Positions 25,117-33,578 of a stretch of DNA of 64,000 bases are shown here, in pieces. The notes beneath the pieces were generated by a model, which saw only the letters and a list, made by a program, of their open reading frames with translations, made no database searches and was not told the DNA's origin. Made by a program: the position numbers and the translations under genes. Origin of the DNA: Aldehydirespirator sp965203575 (GTDB lineage Bacteria; Actinomycetota; Acidimicrobiia; Acidimicrobiales; Aldehydirespiratoraceae); NCBI GenBank assembly GCA_965203575.1, contig OZ241894.1, forward strand, positions 1,798,001 to 1,862,000, written 5' to 3'. The first letter of the stretch is position 1. The number at the start of each line of letters is the position of its first letter.

Positions 25117-26628
25117 ATGGCCCGATCGTTGACCGTCCCATGGCCTACTGGCCCTCGGTCGGTCTTCTTTGATGACGTTGCTTCTCGGCCGATGCTGGCA
25201 AGGGCTGTCCGAGAGGGCCGGATACGCCGGCTCGCACCGAAGGTCTACACCGCCGACTTGGTGAGCGCGCCTTCTGAGATCATCGTCGAGAATCGGTGGC
25301 GTGTGCTGGCGAGGGTCCTACCGGGCGCCGTCATTGCCGATCGGTCCGCCGCGGAAGACGGTCGGGTGGTCTCGGGTCGGCTCTTCGTGGTGTCCGATCT
25401 CCCCCGCAAGTCGATTCGACTGCCCAAGCTTGAGATCCGAGTGCGGTCGGGCCAGCCCATCGAGACTCCTGTGCCGGATCTGCCGTGGGCTGACGGGCTG
25501 AGGATGTCGAGCCCGGCGCGGACACTTCTCGACAACCTCCCAGAGTCGCGCCGCCGGGGCGGACGAGCATCTCGCACTCTGAGCTTGCCGGAGTTGGAGG
25601 ACTGGCTGGCGCGTAAGTCCCTCGCCTGGGGTGCCGAGCGACTTGAGAGGTTGCGCCTGGACACCGTCGCGCTGGCTGAAGCCCTCGGCGCGACACGCCA
25701 CCTGGACGCGGTGGGGCGTCTATTCGACCAAGTATCAGGCCGCTTGCCACCTCGTCCTCAGGCGGGACCGCTGCTGGTCGCCCTGACTCAGGGCCGGGCC
25801 TGGGATGAGCGCCGGGTGGTCATGTTCGACCGTGCGGCTCGAGCCACGACCCGACTCGACCCGAGCCTGGTGCCCGAATGGCTTCCGCCTCCGGAGACTC
25901 CTGGAGAGTTGCCGTTCTACGAGAGCTACTTCTCCAACTACATCGAGGGCACCGAGTTCACTATCGACGAGGCCAGGCGCATTGTGGATACCCAGCAGCC
26001 GCCAGCGGCCCGCCCCGCGGACGGGCACGACATTCTCGGCACGTACCGGTGCGTCTCTGATCCGATCGGGCGCAGCACCACGTCGGATGACCCCGATGAA
26101 CTGGTCGGGTACCTGATCGATCGCCACCGCACGATCCTGGCCGGCCGTCCCGATCAGGAGCCAGGATGCTGGAAGACGGAAGCGAACCGCGTCGGGGCGT
26201 ACGACTTCGTCGCGCCGGAGCAGGTGGAGGGCACGCTGCGCAAGGGACTCGCACTGTTGTCGCACATTCCTGCAGGGGTCGGTCGGGCTCTATTCATGAT
26301 GTTCGTCGTGCTGGAGGTGCATCCCTTCGGTGACGGCAACGGCCGTGTGGCACGGGTCATGATGAACGCCGAATTGTCGGCCGCGGGCGCCTCGCGGATC
26401 GTGATTCCGAGCGTGTATCGCGACGAGTACGTCTCCGGCTTGCGGCGCGCATCATTGAACGACGGCGACCTAGGCGGGCTTGTGCGGGTGATGGCCCACG
26501 CCTGGCGATGGACAGCCGCCATGACGTGGGCCGACCGGGCCGCTGTTGAGGGTCAGCTCGAGGCCACCCACGCACTGCAGGATCCTGTCATTGCCCGTGA
26601 AGCAGGTCTCTGCCTGGAACTCCCTTGA
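25117..26628 (+). CDS. AbiEi-like antitoxin domain fused to a class II Fic domain
   Basis: A 503-residue two-part protein. Residues about 20-210 resemble AbiEi-type transcriptional antitoxins of type IV toxin-antitoxin systems (LARAVREGRIRRLAPKVYTADL, then a nuclease-like beta region and SSPARTLLDNL). Residues about 265-480 form a Fic domain with the intact catalytic motif HPFGDGNGRVAR (402-413) for transfer of AMP or a similar group. An inhibitory helix SNYIEG (273-278) lies N-terminal to it, making it a class II, self-inhibited Fic protein. The DNA around it is AT-rich and the gene sits in an apparent inserted cassette. The target is unknown; a self-contained toxin-antitoxin or phage-defence role is plausible. 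Confidence 0.85.
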   Translation: MARSLTVPWPTGPRSVFFDDVASRPMLARAVREGRIRRLAPKVYTADLVSAPSEIIVENRWRVLARVLPGAVIADRSAAEDGRVVSGRLFVVSDLPRKSIRLPKLEIRVRSGQPIETPVPDLPWADGLRMSSPARTLLDNLPESRRRGGRASRTLSLPELEDWLARKSLAWGAERLERLRLDTVALAEALGATRHLDAVGRLFDQVSGRLPPRPQAGPLLVALTQGRAWDERRVVMFDRAARATTRLDPSLVPEWLPPPETPGELPFYESYFSNYIEGTEFTIDEARRIVDTQQPPAARPADGHDILGTYRCVSDPIGRSTTSDDPDELVGYLIDRHRTILAGRPDQEPGCWKTEANRVGAYDFVAPEQVEGTLRKGLALLSHIPAGVGRALFMMFVVLEVHPFGDGNGRVARVMMNAELSAAGASRIVIPSVYRDEYVSGLRRASLNDGDLGGLVRVMAHAWRWTAAMTWADRAAVEGQLEATHALQDPVIAREAGLCLELP

Positions 26629-26733
26629 CCGCCGCTACTGGCGGCAACGAGTCGCGACAGACAGTTGGCCCGCAGATAGGGGCGGGAGGGGCTATCCACA
26701 GGAACCTGCCGGGCGGGTAGGACTGAGGACCTC

Positions 26734-26836
26734 CTTGTACAACCCGTTGCTGCGGGTCGACAGCGAGGAGCGGAGCCGGATCGTGGAGCAGGCCGTGGCG
26801 ATCCTGCTGGGTGAAGACGTTACGGACGACGCGTGA
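26734..26836 (+). pseudogene. Possible short coding remnant at the cassette's right end
   Basis: From TTG 26734 a 33-codon frame reads LYNPLLRVDSEERSRIVEQ, then AVAILLGEDVTDDA and a stop. The composition looks protein-like (amphipathic helix, acidic tail) but there is no start with a ribosome-binding site and I recognise no family. It may be the 3' end of a gene brought in with the cassette. The remaining 26629-26733 shows nothing else. Confidence 0.25.
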
Positions 26837-26843
26837 CGAAGGG

Positions 26844-26862
26844 GGCGTCAAGCGCCACTGAG
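26844..26862. repeat. Right copy of the 19-bp direct repeat flanking the Fic cassette
   Basis: Identical to 24975-24993. Read on the minus strand it supplies the last codons and stop of the MFS gene (stop at 26848-26850). Read on the plus strand it still encodes GVKRH-stop, the C-terminus of the flavin reductase upstream of the cassette. Confidence 0.85.
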
Positions 26863-28080
26863 TTGGCTGGAACCGCTCGAACGGACTCGGGCCACGGCGA
26901 GGAGGCCAACGAGCGCACAGGCGGCGGTGAAGATCCCCACCGTGACCAGGGCGACCCGGCTGCCGAAGTCGTCCACCAGCCAACCCAGGATGGGGCCACC
27001 GACGGCGCGGGCCCCCACGAAAACGACCCCGTAGGCCGCCGACACTCTTCCCTGCAGGCGGGGATCGGCTGCGCTCTGAACCGATCCGTTGGACAGGCTC
27101 AAGAAGCCGCCGCCGAATATGCCCACCACGAAGATGGCCACTATGCCGGCGACGAGGACGTTCACCGCCGACAGCGTGACCAGGGTCGCACTGAAAACGG
27201 CCAGCAGGAGGGCCAGGCTGCGCGCCCCCTCCAGCCTTGACGCAGCCATCATCACCGAGCCGATCAGGCTGCCGACGGCCATGACCTGGGCCAGGATCGC
27301 GAACGTGCCCGCCCCGCTCTCCAGCTGCTTGTCGGCGATGACCGGAAGCAGCACGGCCAGGTTCCAGCCGAACAGCGTGAACGAGCACAGCAGGGCCATC
27401 GGTATGGTCACCGCCGGTGTGCGCAGCAGGTAGCCGAGCACCCGACCGCCGGTTGCTCGGGCGTCCTTCGACACGGCGGCGGTGGTGGGCACCACCCGGA
27501 GCACCAGCATGGACGCGAGCAGCGAGGTCGCTCCGTTCACCGCGAAGCAGGCCCATGCCGCGGACAGGCTCAGGAAGAGCCACGCCGCGCCGCTTCCCAG
27601 GAACCGGCCCACCGACATCACCGAGGTGTGCAGCCGGGCCGCCCGGTCGATCCGGTCGGCCATGACGACATCGCGCACGAAGGCCCGCCGCAGCGGGGTG
27701 TCGATGGCGCCGATCACGCCCAGCACCGCCACGGCGCCGAACAGCACGGCCAGCGGCAGGTCCTCTCGCATCGCCAGCGCAAGGAGGGCCAGCGTGCCGG
27801 CAACGAGGGCCTTCGCGGCCTGCGTGGAGGCCAGCAGACGGCGCCGGTCCATCCGGTCGGCCAGAGTCCCCGCCACCGGCGCGAGAACCACGGCCGAGCC
27901 CGACCGGACGGCGATGGTGAGACCGACGACGAACGCACTGTCGGTGATCTCATACACCAGCCACACCTCGGCGAGGTGGTGGGCCCACATTCCGGCACCG
28001 TGCAGGAACTGGGCGCTCGCGTAACGGCGGAAGTTGGGGTTGCCAAGCGTGTCGGCAAGCCGGCCCAGAGCGGTCCTCAC
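26848..28080 (-). CDS. MFS transporter (EntS-like, MFS_3 group)
   Basis: A 410-residue major facilitator protein with 12 predicted helices. It has GTLADRMDRRRLL between helices 2 and 3 and GNPNFRRYASAQFLHGAGMWAHHLAEVWLVYEIT at the N-terminus, as in the EntS/MFS_3 group of exporters. The GTG at 28080 was chosen because it has a GAGG six bases upstream; a longer frame to a TTG at 28128 would run through the promoter of the divergent catabolic operon. Its C-terminus is encoded by the repeat at 26844-26862. Location beside the operon suggests transport of a related compound, unproven. Confidence 0.85.
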   Translation of the reverse strand: MRTALGRLADTLGNPNFRRYASAQFLHGAGMWAHHLAEVWLVYEITDSAFVVGLTIAVRSGSAVVLAPVAGTLADRMDRRRLLASTQAAKALVAGTLALLALAMREDLPLAVLFGAVAVLGVIGAIDTPLRRAFVRDVVMADRIDRAARLHTSVMSVGRFLGSGAAWLFLSLSAAWACFAVNGATSLLASMLVLRVVPTTAAVSKDARATGGRVLGYLLRTPAVTIPMALLCSFTLFGWNLAVLLPVIADKQLESGAGTFAILAQVMAVGSLIGSVMMAASRLEGARSLALLLAVFSATLVTLSAVNVLVAGIVAIFVVGIFGGGFLSLSNGSVQSAADPRLQGRVSAAYGVVFVGARAVGGPILGWLVDDFGSRVALVTVGIFTAACALVGLLAVARVRSSGSSQLSGA

Positions 28081-28100
28081 GTGATCCTCACCGACCCAGT

Positions 28101-28129
28101 TTGACAGTATGGGCAGGTTGTCAGACAAT
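28101..28129 (+). promoter_or_regulatory. Promoter of the catabolic operon
   Basis: A perfect -35 box TTGACA (28101-28106) is followed after exactly 17 bases by GACAAT (28124-28129), a four-of-six match to TATAAT. A start near 28136 would give a leader of about 50 bases before the HpaB-like gene, which has a GGAGG ribosome-binding site (28176-28180). The -10 box lies inside an inverted repeat. Confidence 0.6.
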
Positions 28130-28134
28130 CTGCC
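28112..28134. promoter_or_regulatory. 23-bp perfect dyad, probable GntR/FadR-type operator
   Basis: Arms GGCAG-G-TTGTC and GACAA-T-CTGCC around a central A form a dyad whose inner part, TTGTCAGACAA (28118-28128), fits the TNGTNNNACNA pattern of FadR-subfamily GntR operators. It covers the -10 box of the operon promoter and lies between the divergent MFS gene and the operon. The GntR/FCD regulator encoded at 31078-31893 in the same operon is the natural candidate to bind it. Confidence 0.6.
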
Positions 28135-28184
28135 AAGAGAACCTGGCTGCTGCCGGGCGGTTCTCGCGTCCTGTTGGAGGATGG

Positions 28185-29657
28185 ATGCGCACGGGAGATA
28201 GCTACGTCGAGTCGCTGCGAGACGGGCGCAACGTGATACTCGACGGCGAGCACGTCGAGGACGTGACGACCCACCCGGCGTTCGCGGCCGGCGTGCGCAG
28301 CGTGGCCCGGCTCTACGACTTCTCGTCCGATCCCGCCAACCATGAGGTCATGACCTACGAGTCGCCGACCAGCGGTCAACCCGTGAACCTGAGTTGGCTG
28401 GTGCCCCGCTCGGTGAAGGATCTCCGCCGGCGGCGGCTGGCCATCGAGGCGTGGTCGGAGATGAGCTTCGGCTACCTGGGCCGATCACCCGACCATGTGG
28501 CCTCCTTCTTCGCAGGTTTCTCGGGATCTCTCGACACCTTCGCCAAGGCCGGCGACCACTACGCCGACAACGTGCAGCGCTTCTACGAGCGGGCCCGTGA
28601 CGAGGACCTGTACGTCACCTACACCATCATCCACCCCCAGGTCGACCGGGCCAAGGGGCCCCACGAGCAGTACGCGCCCAACCTGTACGCCTCGATCGTG
28701 CGCTCCGGTGACGACGGGGTGGTGGTGAGGGGCGCCCAGATGCTCGGGACCGGCACGATCCTGTCGGACTACCTGTTCGTCAGCTCCATCCAGCCGCTGC
28801 CGCCGGGCGCCGACGACTACGGGCTGTCGGTGGTGATCCCCGTGAACCACCCGAGGCTGCGCATCTACCCGCGCCGGCCCTACGGCCGCGACGTGACCTC
28901 CGCGGGTGACTACCCGCTGTCGGCCACCTACGACGAGACCGACGCGCTGGTGGTGTTCGACGACGTGGACGTGCCCGCCGAGCACGTCTTCGTCGACCGC
29001 GACCCCGAGATCACCTTCGCCCAGTTCAACCGGACCCCGGCACACCTCCTGGGCAACACCCAGGCCCAGATCCGCTACGCGGTGAAGATGAGGTTCCTGG
29101 CCGGGCTGGCCTCCCAGCTGGCCGAATGGTCGGGTCAGGCCCGGGACCGGAACTTCCAGTTGAGCCTGGCCCGGGTGGCCGCCCTTGCGTCCGTCCCGTA
29201 CGGGATGGTGCTGGCCGGGGAGTACAACGCCACCATCGACGCCAACGGCGTGGCCCGCCCCGACCCGGAGATGCTCTACGCGGCCATGACGCAGCAGCCC
29301 GCGCTGTACCGCGACATCACGTTCGCCCTGCGAGAGCTCACCGGCGGGACAACCATCCAGGTGCCGTCGTCCATGAGTGCCTTCCAGGATCCGGTCACCC
29401 GGGCCGACTTCGAGCGCTTCGTGCGCTGGCCGGAGGTGGACTCCGAGCATCGAATCGGGCTGTTGAAGTTGATCTGGGACGCCATCGGCTCGGAGTTCGC
29501 CAGCCGGCACTTCCAGTACGAGATGTTCTACGCCGGCTCCGCGTCGGTGGTGCAGGGCCGGCTGTACCGCAACTACGACTGGGAGCGGGCCCGCTCCATG
29601 GTGCAGCGCTGCCTGGCCGAGACACCCGGCCCTCACCGGGAAGGCGACGGGCCGTGA
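28185..29657 (+). CDS. HpaB-type FADH2-dependent aromatic monooxygenase
   Basis: A 490-residue protein of the 4-hydroxyphenylacetate 3-monooxygenase (HpaB) family, which hydroxylates phenols next to an existing hydroxyl using FADH2 from a separate reductase. The N-terminus MRTGDSYVESLRDGRNVILDGE and the segment THPAFAAGVRSVARLYDF are family hallmarks; GPHEQYAPNLYASIVRSGDDGVVVRGAQMLGTGT forms part of the acyl-CoA-dehydrogenase-like fold. The ATG at 28185 has GGAGG four bases upstream. First gene of the operon, overlapping ubiD-like as GTGA. No reductase is in the operon; the flavin reductase at 24495-24992 could serve. Confidence 0.88.
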   Translation: MRTGDSYVESLRDGRNVILDGEHVEDVTTHPAFAAGVRSVARLYDFSSDPANHEVMTYESPTSGQPVNLSWLVPRSVKDLRRRRLAIEAWSEMSFGYLGRSPDHVASFFAGFSGSLDTFAKAGDHYADNVQRFYERARDEDLYVTYTIIHPQVDRAKGPHEQYAPNLYASIVRSGDDGVVVRGAQMLGTGTILSDYLFVSSIQPLPPGADDYGLSVVIPVNHPRLRIYPRRPYGRDVTSAGDYPLSATYDETDALVVFDDVDVPAEHVFVDRDPEITFAQFNRTPAHLLGNTQAQIRYAVKMRFLAGLASQLAEWSGQARDRNFQLSLARVAALASVPYGMVLAGEYNATIDANGVARPDPEMLYAAMTQQPALYRDITFALRELTGGTTIQVPSSMSAFQDPVTRADFERFVRWPEVDSEHRIGLLKLIWDAIGSEFASRHFQYEMFYAGSASVVQGRLYRNYDWERARSMVQRCLAETPGPHREGDGP

Positions 29658-31081
29658 CCGCGACCGAGCCGGTCGGCGTTCTCGACACCGGTTTCCGGAC
29701 CGCCCTGAGCCGTCTCGACCGGGCCGGGCTGCTGGCCCGGGTGTCGCGCACCGTCGATCCCGACCTCGAGGCCGCGGCCATGATGAAGCATCACGACGCC
29801 GGCGCGGCGCTGCTGTTCGAGAGCGTCAAGGACCACGACATTCCGGTGGTCGGCAACGTGTTCGCCACGCCGGAGTCGTCGGAGGTGGCCATGGGCCTCG
29901 ACCGCGACCGCCTGCGGGCCGCACTGGCCCGGGGCATCCGCGCCGACATCGAGCCCACCGCGGCGAGCGACCCACGGGTCCAGCAGAACGTGTGGCGCTC
30001 GGGCGAGATCGACTTGGGGGCGCACCTTCCGGTGCTCAAGCACGCCCCGGGCGACGGCGGCCGATTTGTCACCGCCGGCGTGCTCATCGTGCGGGATCCG
30101 CTCACCGGTGTGCGCAACGCGTCCTTCCACCGGCTCCAGCTGATCGGCCCCGACGAGGTGGCGGTCAAGATCGACCACGGACGCCATCTCGGCCGGGCCC
30201 TCGACCATGCCGTCGAGATGGGTCAGGACCTGCCGGTGGCCGTCTGTATCGGCACCGACGTGGCCCTGATCTACGCCGCCTCGACCATGGGGGCGCTCAT
30301 GCCTGAGAGCCGCGACGAGCTCTGCGCGGCCGGGGGCTGCCGCGGCGCGCCCCTGCCGGTGGCGCCGGGCGTGTCGCAGGACGTGGACGTTCCCGCCGAC
30401 ACCGAGATCGTGCTGGAGGGCGTGATCCGGGCCGGCGAGAGCGTCACCGAGGGCCCCTTCGGCGAGTTCGTCGGCTATGCCTCGCCCGCCGGTCCGGCCC
30501 CGACGATGCACGTGACCGCGGTCACGGCCCGCGACGAGCCCGTCTACCACGCCATCAACGGCGCCGGCCGCGAGACCATCGTGCTGCGCAAGCACGTGCT
30601 GGAGGTGGCCGCGCTGGAGGCGGTCCGGCCGGTGACCCCGATCGTGAGCGACGTGTGCATGCCGCCGGGCGGACTTCACCGGTTCCATCTGGTGATGGCG
30701 TTGTCGAAGCGGTCCGAGCGCGACAACGGCATGGGTCGCAACGCCGCGCTGGCCGCGTTCGGGGCCCTCAAGGACCTCAACATGATCGTGCTGGTCGACG
30801 ACGACATCGATCTGCACGATCCCGACGACGTGGCCTACGCGCTGGCCACCCGCTTCGACGCCGCGTCCGACCTCGTGGTCCTGCCCGGGCTGCGGGGCCA
30901 CGAGTACGTGCGCACATCGCAGGCCGGCGTGGGCACGAAGGCCATCCTGGACGCTTCGGTGCCCTTCGAGAGCCGCGGCGACTTCGAGCGCATCTCGTTC
31001 GCCGCACCCTCCGGCGAAGAGCTCGACGCGGCCTACTCCGGCACCACCGTGTTGAGCTGGTTGGGAGGGAAACGCGCGTGA
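29654..31081 (+). CDS. UbiD family (prenylated-FMN) decarboxylase
   Basis: A 475-residue UbiD-family protein. SVTEGPFGEFVGY (about 257-269) carries the catalytic glutamates of the family, and the upstream VRNASFHRLQLIGPDEVAVKI matches the prFMN/metal-binding region. Members reversibly decarboxylate hydroxybenzoates and related unsaturated acids. The start is GTG overlapping the HpaB-like stop (GTGA); the frame is open far upstream but that is inside the previous gene. prFMN is made by UbiX, which is not in the window. With the monooxygenase it suggests hydroxylation and decarboxylation of a phenolic acid. Confidence 0.9.
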   Translation: MTATEPVGVLDTGFRTALSRLDRAGLLARVSRTVDPDLEAAAMMKHHDAGAALLFESVKDHDIPVVGNVFATPESSEVAMGLDRDRLRAALARGIRADIEPTAASDPRVQQNVWRSGEIDLGAHLPVLKHAPGDGGRFVTAGVLIVRDPLTGVRNASFHRLQLIGPDEVAVKIDHGRHLGRALDHAVEMGQDLPVAVCIGTDVALIYAASTMGALMPESRDELCAAGGCRGAPLPVAPGVSQDVDVPADTEIVLEGVIRAGESVTEGPFGEFVGYASPAGPAPTMHVTAVTARDEPVYHAINGAGRETIVLRKHVLEVAALEAVRPVTPIVSDVCMPPGGLHRFHLVMALSKRSERDNGMGRNAALAAFGALKDLNMIVLVDDDIDLHDPDDVAYALATRFDAASDLVVLPGLRGHEYVRTSQAGVGTKAILDASVPFESRGDFERISFAAPSGEELDAAYSGTTVLSWLGGKRA

Positions 31082-31893
31082 AGCTCAGCCGCGAGACGCT
31101 CGCCGACCGGCTGCAGGAGCAGCTCAAGCGCCAGATGCTGTCGGGCCGCCTGGCACCGGGCGCGGTGATGCCGTCGGAGCGCGAGCTGCGGGAGGTGTTC
31201 GGCGTGGGTCGCACCACGGTGCGTGAGGCGCTCCAGGGCCTGGTGTCGTCGGGTTTCCTGACCCGCGAATCGGGCCGGCTGATCGTGCAGCACCCCACCG
31301 ACATCAGCCCCCGGATGCTCGACCTCGCGGCCCGGGCCTCCGACGCCTCGGTCCAGCAGGTGTTCGACGTGCGCAAGCTGCTGGAGATCCACGCGGCCGG
31401 CCTGGCCGCGGCCAATCGCACTACCGACGACCTCGCCGAGATCGCCGCGTGCCTCGGGCGGATGGACACCCAGGACGAGGCCCAGTACCACACCGCCGAC
31501 CGCAGCTTCCACTGCGCGGTGGTGCGAGCATCCCAGAACACCATCCTGGCCGAGCTCTACGAGGCCGGCCTCGGGCTCTTCTTCCGCAAGCCGGCCTTCT
31601 GGCGGGTGTTCACCCGCGCTCCCGAGCAGCGCCACCGGGTGGGCTCGGGTTACGAGGGCCACCTGCAGATACACGACGCCATCGCCCGGCAGGACGCCGA
31701 TCTGGCCCGCGAGCAGATGCGGCGCCACCTTCAACAGGTCGAACAGAGCCTCCTGGCCGTGATGCACGAGACCGTCGATGTGGCCTACGAGATCCCCGCC
31801 GTGATGCACGAGACCCTCGACGCGGCCGAGGATCCAGCAACTGAACCGTCCCCTACCACCTCCCCCGCCGAGGAGACAGAGAGGAAGCCATGA
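31078..31893 (+). CDS. GntR family regulator, FadR/FCD subfamily
   Basis: A 271-residue regulator with an N-terminal winged helix (LADRLQEQLKRQMLSGRLAPGAVMPSERELREVFGVGRTTVREALQGLVSSGFL, about 8-62) and an FCD effector domain whose metal-binding His residues appear in FHCAVVRAS and HLQIHDAI. The C-terminal 40 residues are a Pro/Thr/Glu-rich tail with an odd VMHET repeat (AVMHETVD and AVMHETLD). It is coupled to both neighbours (GTGA before, ATGA after). It probably represses the operon from the dyad at 28112-28134 until an intermediate binds. Confidence 0.92.
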   Translation: MKLSRETLADRLQEQLKRQMLSGRLAPGAVMPSERELREVFGVGRTTVREALQGLVSSGFLTRESGRLIVQHPTDISPRMLDLAARASDASVQQVFDVRKLLEIHAAGLAAANRTTDDLAEIAACLGRMDTQDEAQYHTADRSFHCAVVRASQNTILAELYEAGLGLFFRKPAFWRVFTRAPEQRHRVGSGYEGHLQIHDAIARQDADLAREQMRRHLQQVEQSLLAVMHETVDVAYEIPAVMHETLDAAEDPATEPSPTTSPAEETERKP

Positions 31894-33137
31894 GACAGGG
31901 ATACCGGGTGATCGACGCCGACACCCACGTCACCCCATCCGTCGAGGTGCTCGTCGACTACGGCGACCGCGAGCTCAAGGACCGGGCCGACGAGCTGACC
32001 CCGTATGTCCGGGTGACGAAGCCGACCGCGGGCCGGGGCCATCCCACCCATCCCTACGGCGTGGTCCGGGTCAACCCCCAGCCCTACAACCGGGTGGCCG
32101 GACACAAGCCCGATGCCGCCGTCGACACCCGCGGCGCGGGCGCCAAGGGGGCGCTCGAGGGCCGGGTCCAGAACCTGGCGGTCAAGCCCATCGCCGACGG
32201 CATCCAGCACACCAACTCCGAGGGCCGTCTGGCCAACATGGACGTTGAAGGGGTGGACATCAACTTCATCATCCCGGGCACCTGGGCGCCGGGCAGCACC
32301 GCGCTGGACCTGAGCCTGGCCAAGGCCATGTACCGCTCCTACCACCGCTACATGGCCGACTACTGCTCGGCCGACCCCCGCCGTCTCAAGGGACTCCTGC
32401 TCGCGCCGGGCGCCGATCCCGGATGGGCGGCCGACACCATCCGCGAGCACGCCGGCGAGGAGTGGCTGGCCGCGGTGTGGCCGGTGCTGCCCGAGGGCCT
32501 GCCGGTGGACGATCCCGACCTCGAGCCGATCTGGCAGGCGATGGACGAGGCCGACCTGCCCATCATGCACCACAGCTTCTTCTACGAGGCCCCCTACTTC
32601 CCCGGCTACCGCGACATCTGGGGCAACGTGGCCGTGGCCCGCACCGCCGCCCATGTGTGGGGGGCCCAGAGGCTCATGGCCTACGTGCTGGTGTCGGGGA
32701 TGCTGGACCGGTACCCCAACCTGCGGGTGGCCACCGTGGAGACCGGCCACGGCTGGCTGCCGCACTGGATCATCCGCCTCACCAGCCAGATCGACTACGT
32801 CAAGGGCGCCGTGCCCGCCGACTTGAAGCACACCCCCCTGGAGTACGTGCAGATGGGCCGGGTGTTCTGCGCCATCGAGCAGCACGAGGGACCCGAGATG
32901 ACCAAGGCGGTCATCGACATCCTCGGCGACGGCGTGCTCATGTACGAGTCGGACTTCCCCCATCCCGAGTGCTACTACCCGAACAGCACCGACAACGTGA
33001 TCTCTTGGGGCCCCGTGATCGGCGAGGAAGCCCTGCGCAAGCTGATGGCCGACAACGCGGCCCGCTACCTGCGGCTGCTGTCGGTCCCCTGGGACGACGG
33101 GCCCAGCGACAATGGACGGCACAGCAATGGACGTTGA
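31890..33137 (+). CDS. Amidohydrolase family (ACMSD-like) metal-dependent hydrolase
   Basis: A 415-residue TIM-barrel amidohydrolase of the amidohydrolase-2 group, which includes ACMSD-type decarboxylases and ring-cleaving hydrolases. It starts VIDADTHVTPS (metal-binding Asp/His, DADxHV form). Later ligands are likely in LPIMHHSFFYEA (about 226-237), VETGHGWLP and the final YESDFPHPEC (Asp). It overlaps the regulator gene as ATGA. In this operon it could act on the product of the monooxygenase/decarboxylase steps, which is an inference from order. Confidence 0.85.
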   Translation: MRQGYRVIDADTHVTPSVEVLVDYGDRELKDRADELTPYVRVTKPTAGRGHPTHPYGVVRVNPQPYNRVAGHKPDAAVDTRGAGAKGALEGRVQNLAVKPIADGIQHTNSEGRLANMDVEGVDINFIIPGTWAPGSTALDLSLAKAMYRSYHRYMADYCSADPRRLKGLLLAPGADPGWAADTIREHAGEEWLAAVWPVLPEGLPVDDPDLEPIWQAMDEADLPIMHHSFFYEAPYFPGYRDIWGNVAVARTAAHVWGAQRLMAYVLVSGMLDRYPNLRVATVETGHGWLPHWIIRLTSQIDYVKGAVPADLKHTPLEYVQMGRVFCAIEQHEGPEMTKAVIDILGDGVLMYESDFPHPECYYPNSTDNVISWGPVIGEEALRKLMADNAARYLRLLSVPWDDGPSDNGRHSNGR

Positions 33138-33534
33138 GCAGGCGCTCGAGCTGGTGCAGCAGGCCCGGGCCATCGGGGCCACCCGCGGCATCAACGCCAC
33201 CGTGGCCGTGCACGACGACGCCGGCCATCCCCTGGTAGTGGTGCGGGGCAAGCGCTGGCACGGGCCCTACATGGCCATGGGCAAGGCCCGGCTGGCGGCC
33301 GCCTTCGCCAAGCCCACCAAGGATCTCGTCGCGCAGTGGGCCGACCGGCCCCTGTTCCCCACCAGTCTCGTGGACATCATCCCTGGAGGGGTCACCGTCA
33401 ATCCCGGCGGTGTGCCTCTGTTCTCCGACGGCGTTTGCGTGGGCGCCATCGGTGTGGGCGGGGGCTCCCCCCAGATCGACCACGAGATCGCGGCCGCGGC
33501 CGCGGACCAATTCCACGGTTCCCAAGGCACCTAG
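33127..33534 (+). CDS. GlcG/HbpS family protein
   Basis: A 135-residue protein of the GlcG/HbpS (DUF336) family: LELVQQARAIGATRGINATVAVHDDAGHPLVVVRG near the start and FSDGVCVGAIGVGGGSPQIDHEIAAAA near the end. Family members include heme-binding and corrinoid-related proteins and often accompany catabolic operons; their biochemical role is usually unclear. Two starts are possible, ATG 33112 and ATG 33127; the second begins directly at the conserved DVEQALELV and overlaps the previous stop by 11 bases. Confidence 0.85.
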   Translation: MDVEQALELVQQARAIGATRGINATVAVHDDAGHPLVVVRGKRWHGPYMAMGKARLAAAFAKPTKDLVAQWADRPLFPTSLVDIIPGGVTVNPGGVPLFSDGVCVGAIGVGGGSPQIDHEIAAAAADQFHGSQGT

Positions 33535-33578
33535 ATCTGATGAATTCAATTCACAGACCCAAAGGAGGAAACAGCAAA

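Larger units (their letters stand above)
24994..26843. mobile_element. Putative inserted cassette carrying an AbiEi-Fic gene
   Basis: A 1.85-kb segment between two 19-bp direct repeats. It starts with an AT-rich stretch (24994-25116) unlike the surrounding GC-rich DNA and holds one large gene plus about 215 bases of mostly non-coding sequence. Removing the segment and one repeat copy restores a convergent arrangement in which the flavin reductase and MFS genes share their 3' ends, both with intact stops. No integrase or transposase is encoded, so the mechanism is unknown (gene cassette, trans-mobilised element or recombination). Confidence 0.6.

Noticed and set aside
28081..28128. Longer MFS protein starting at TTG 28128
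   Set aside because: It would begin inside the operator and promoter of the divergent operon; GTG 28080 has a better ribosome-binding site and starts at a plausible N-terminus.
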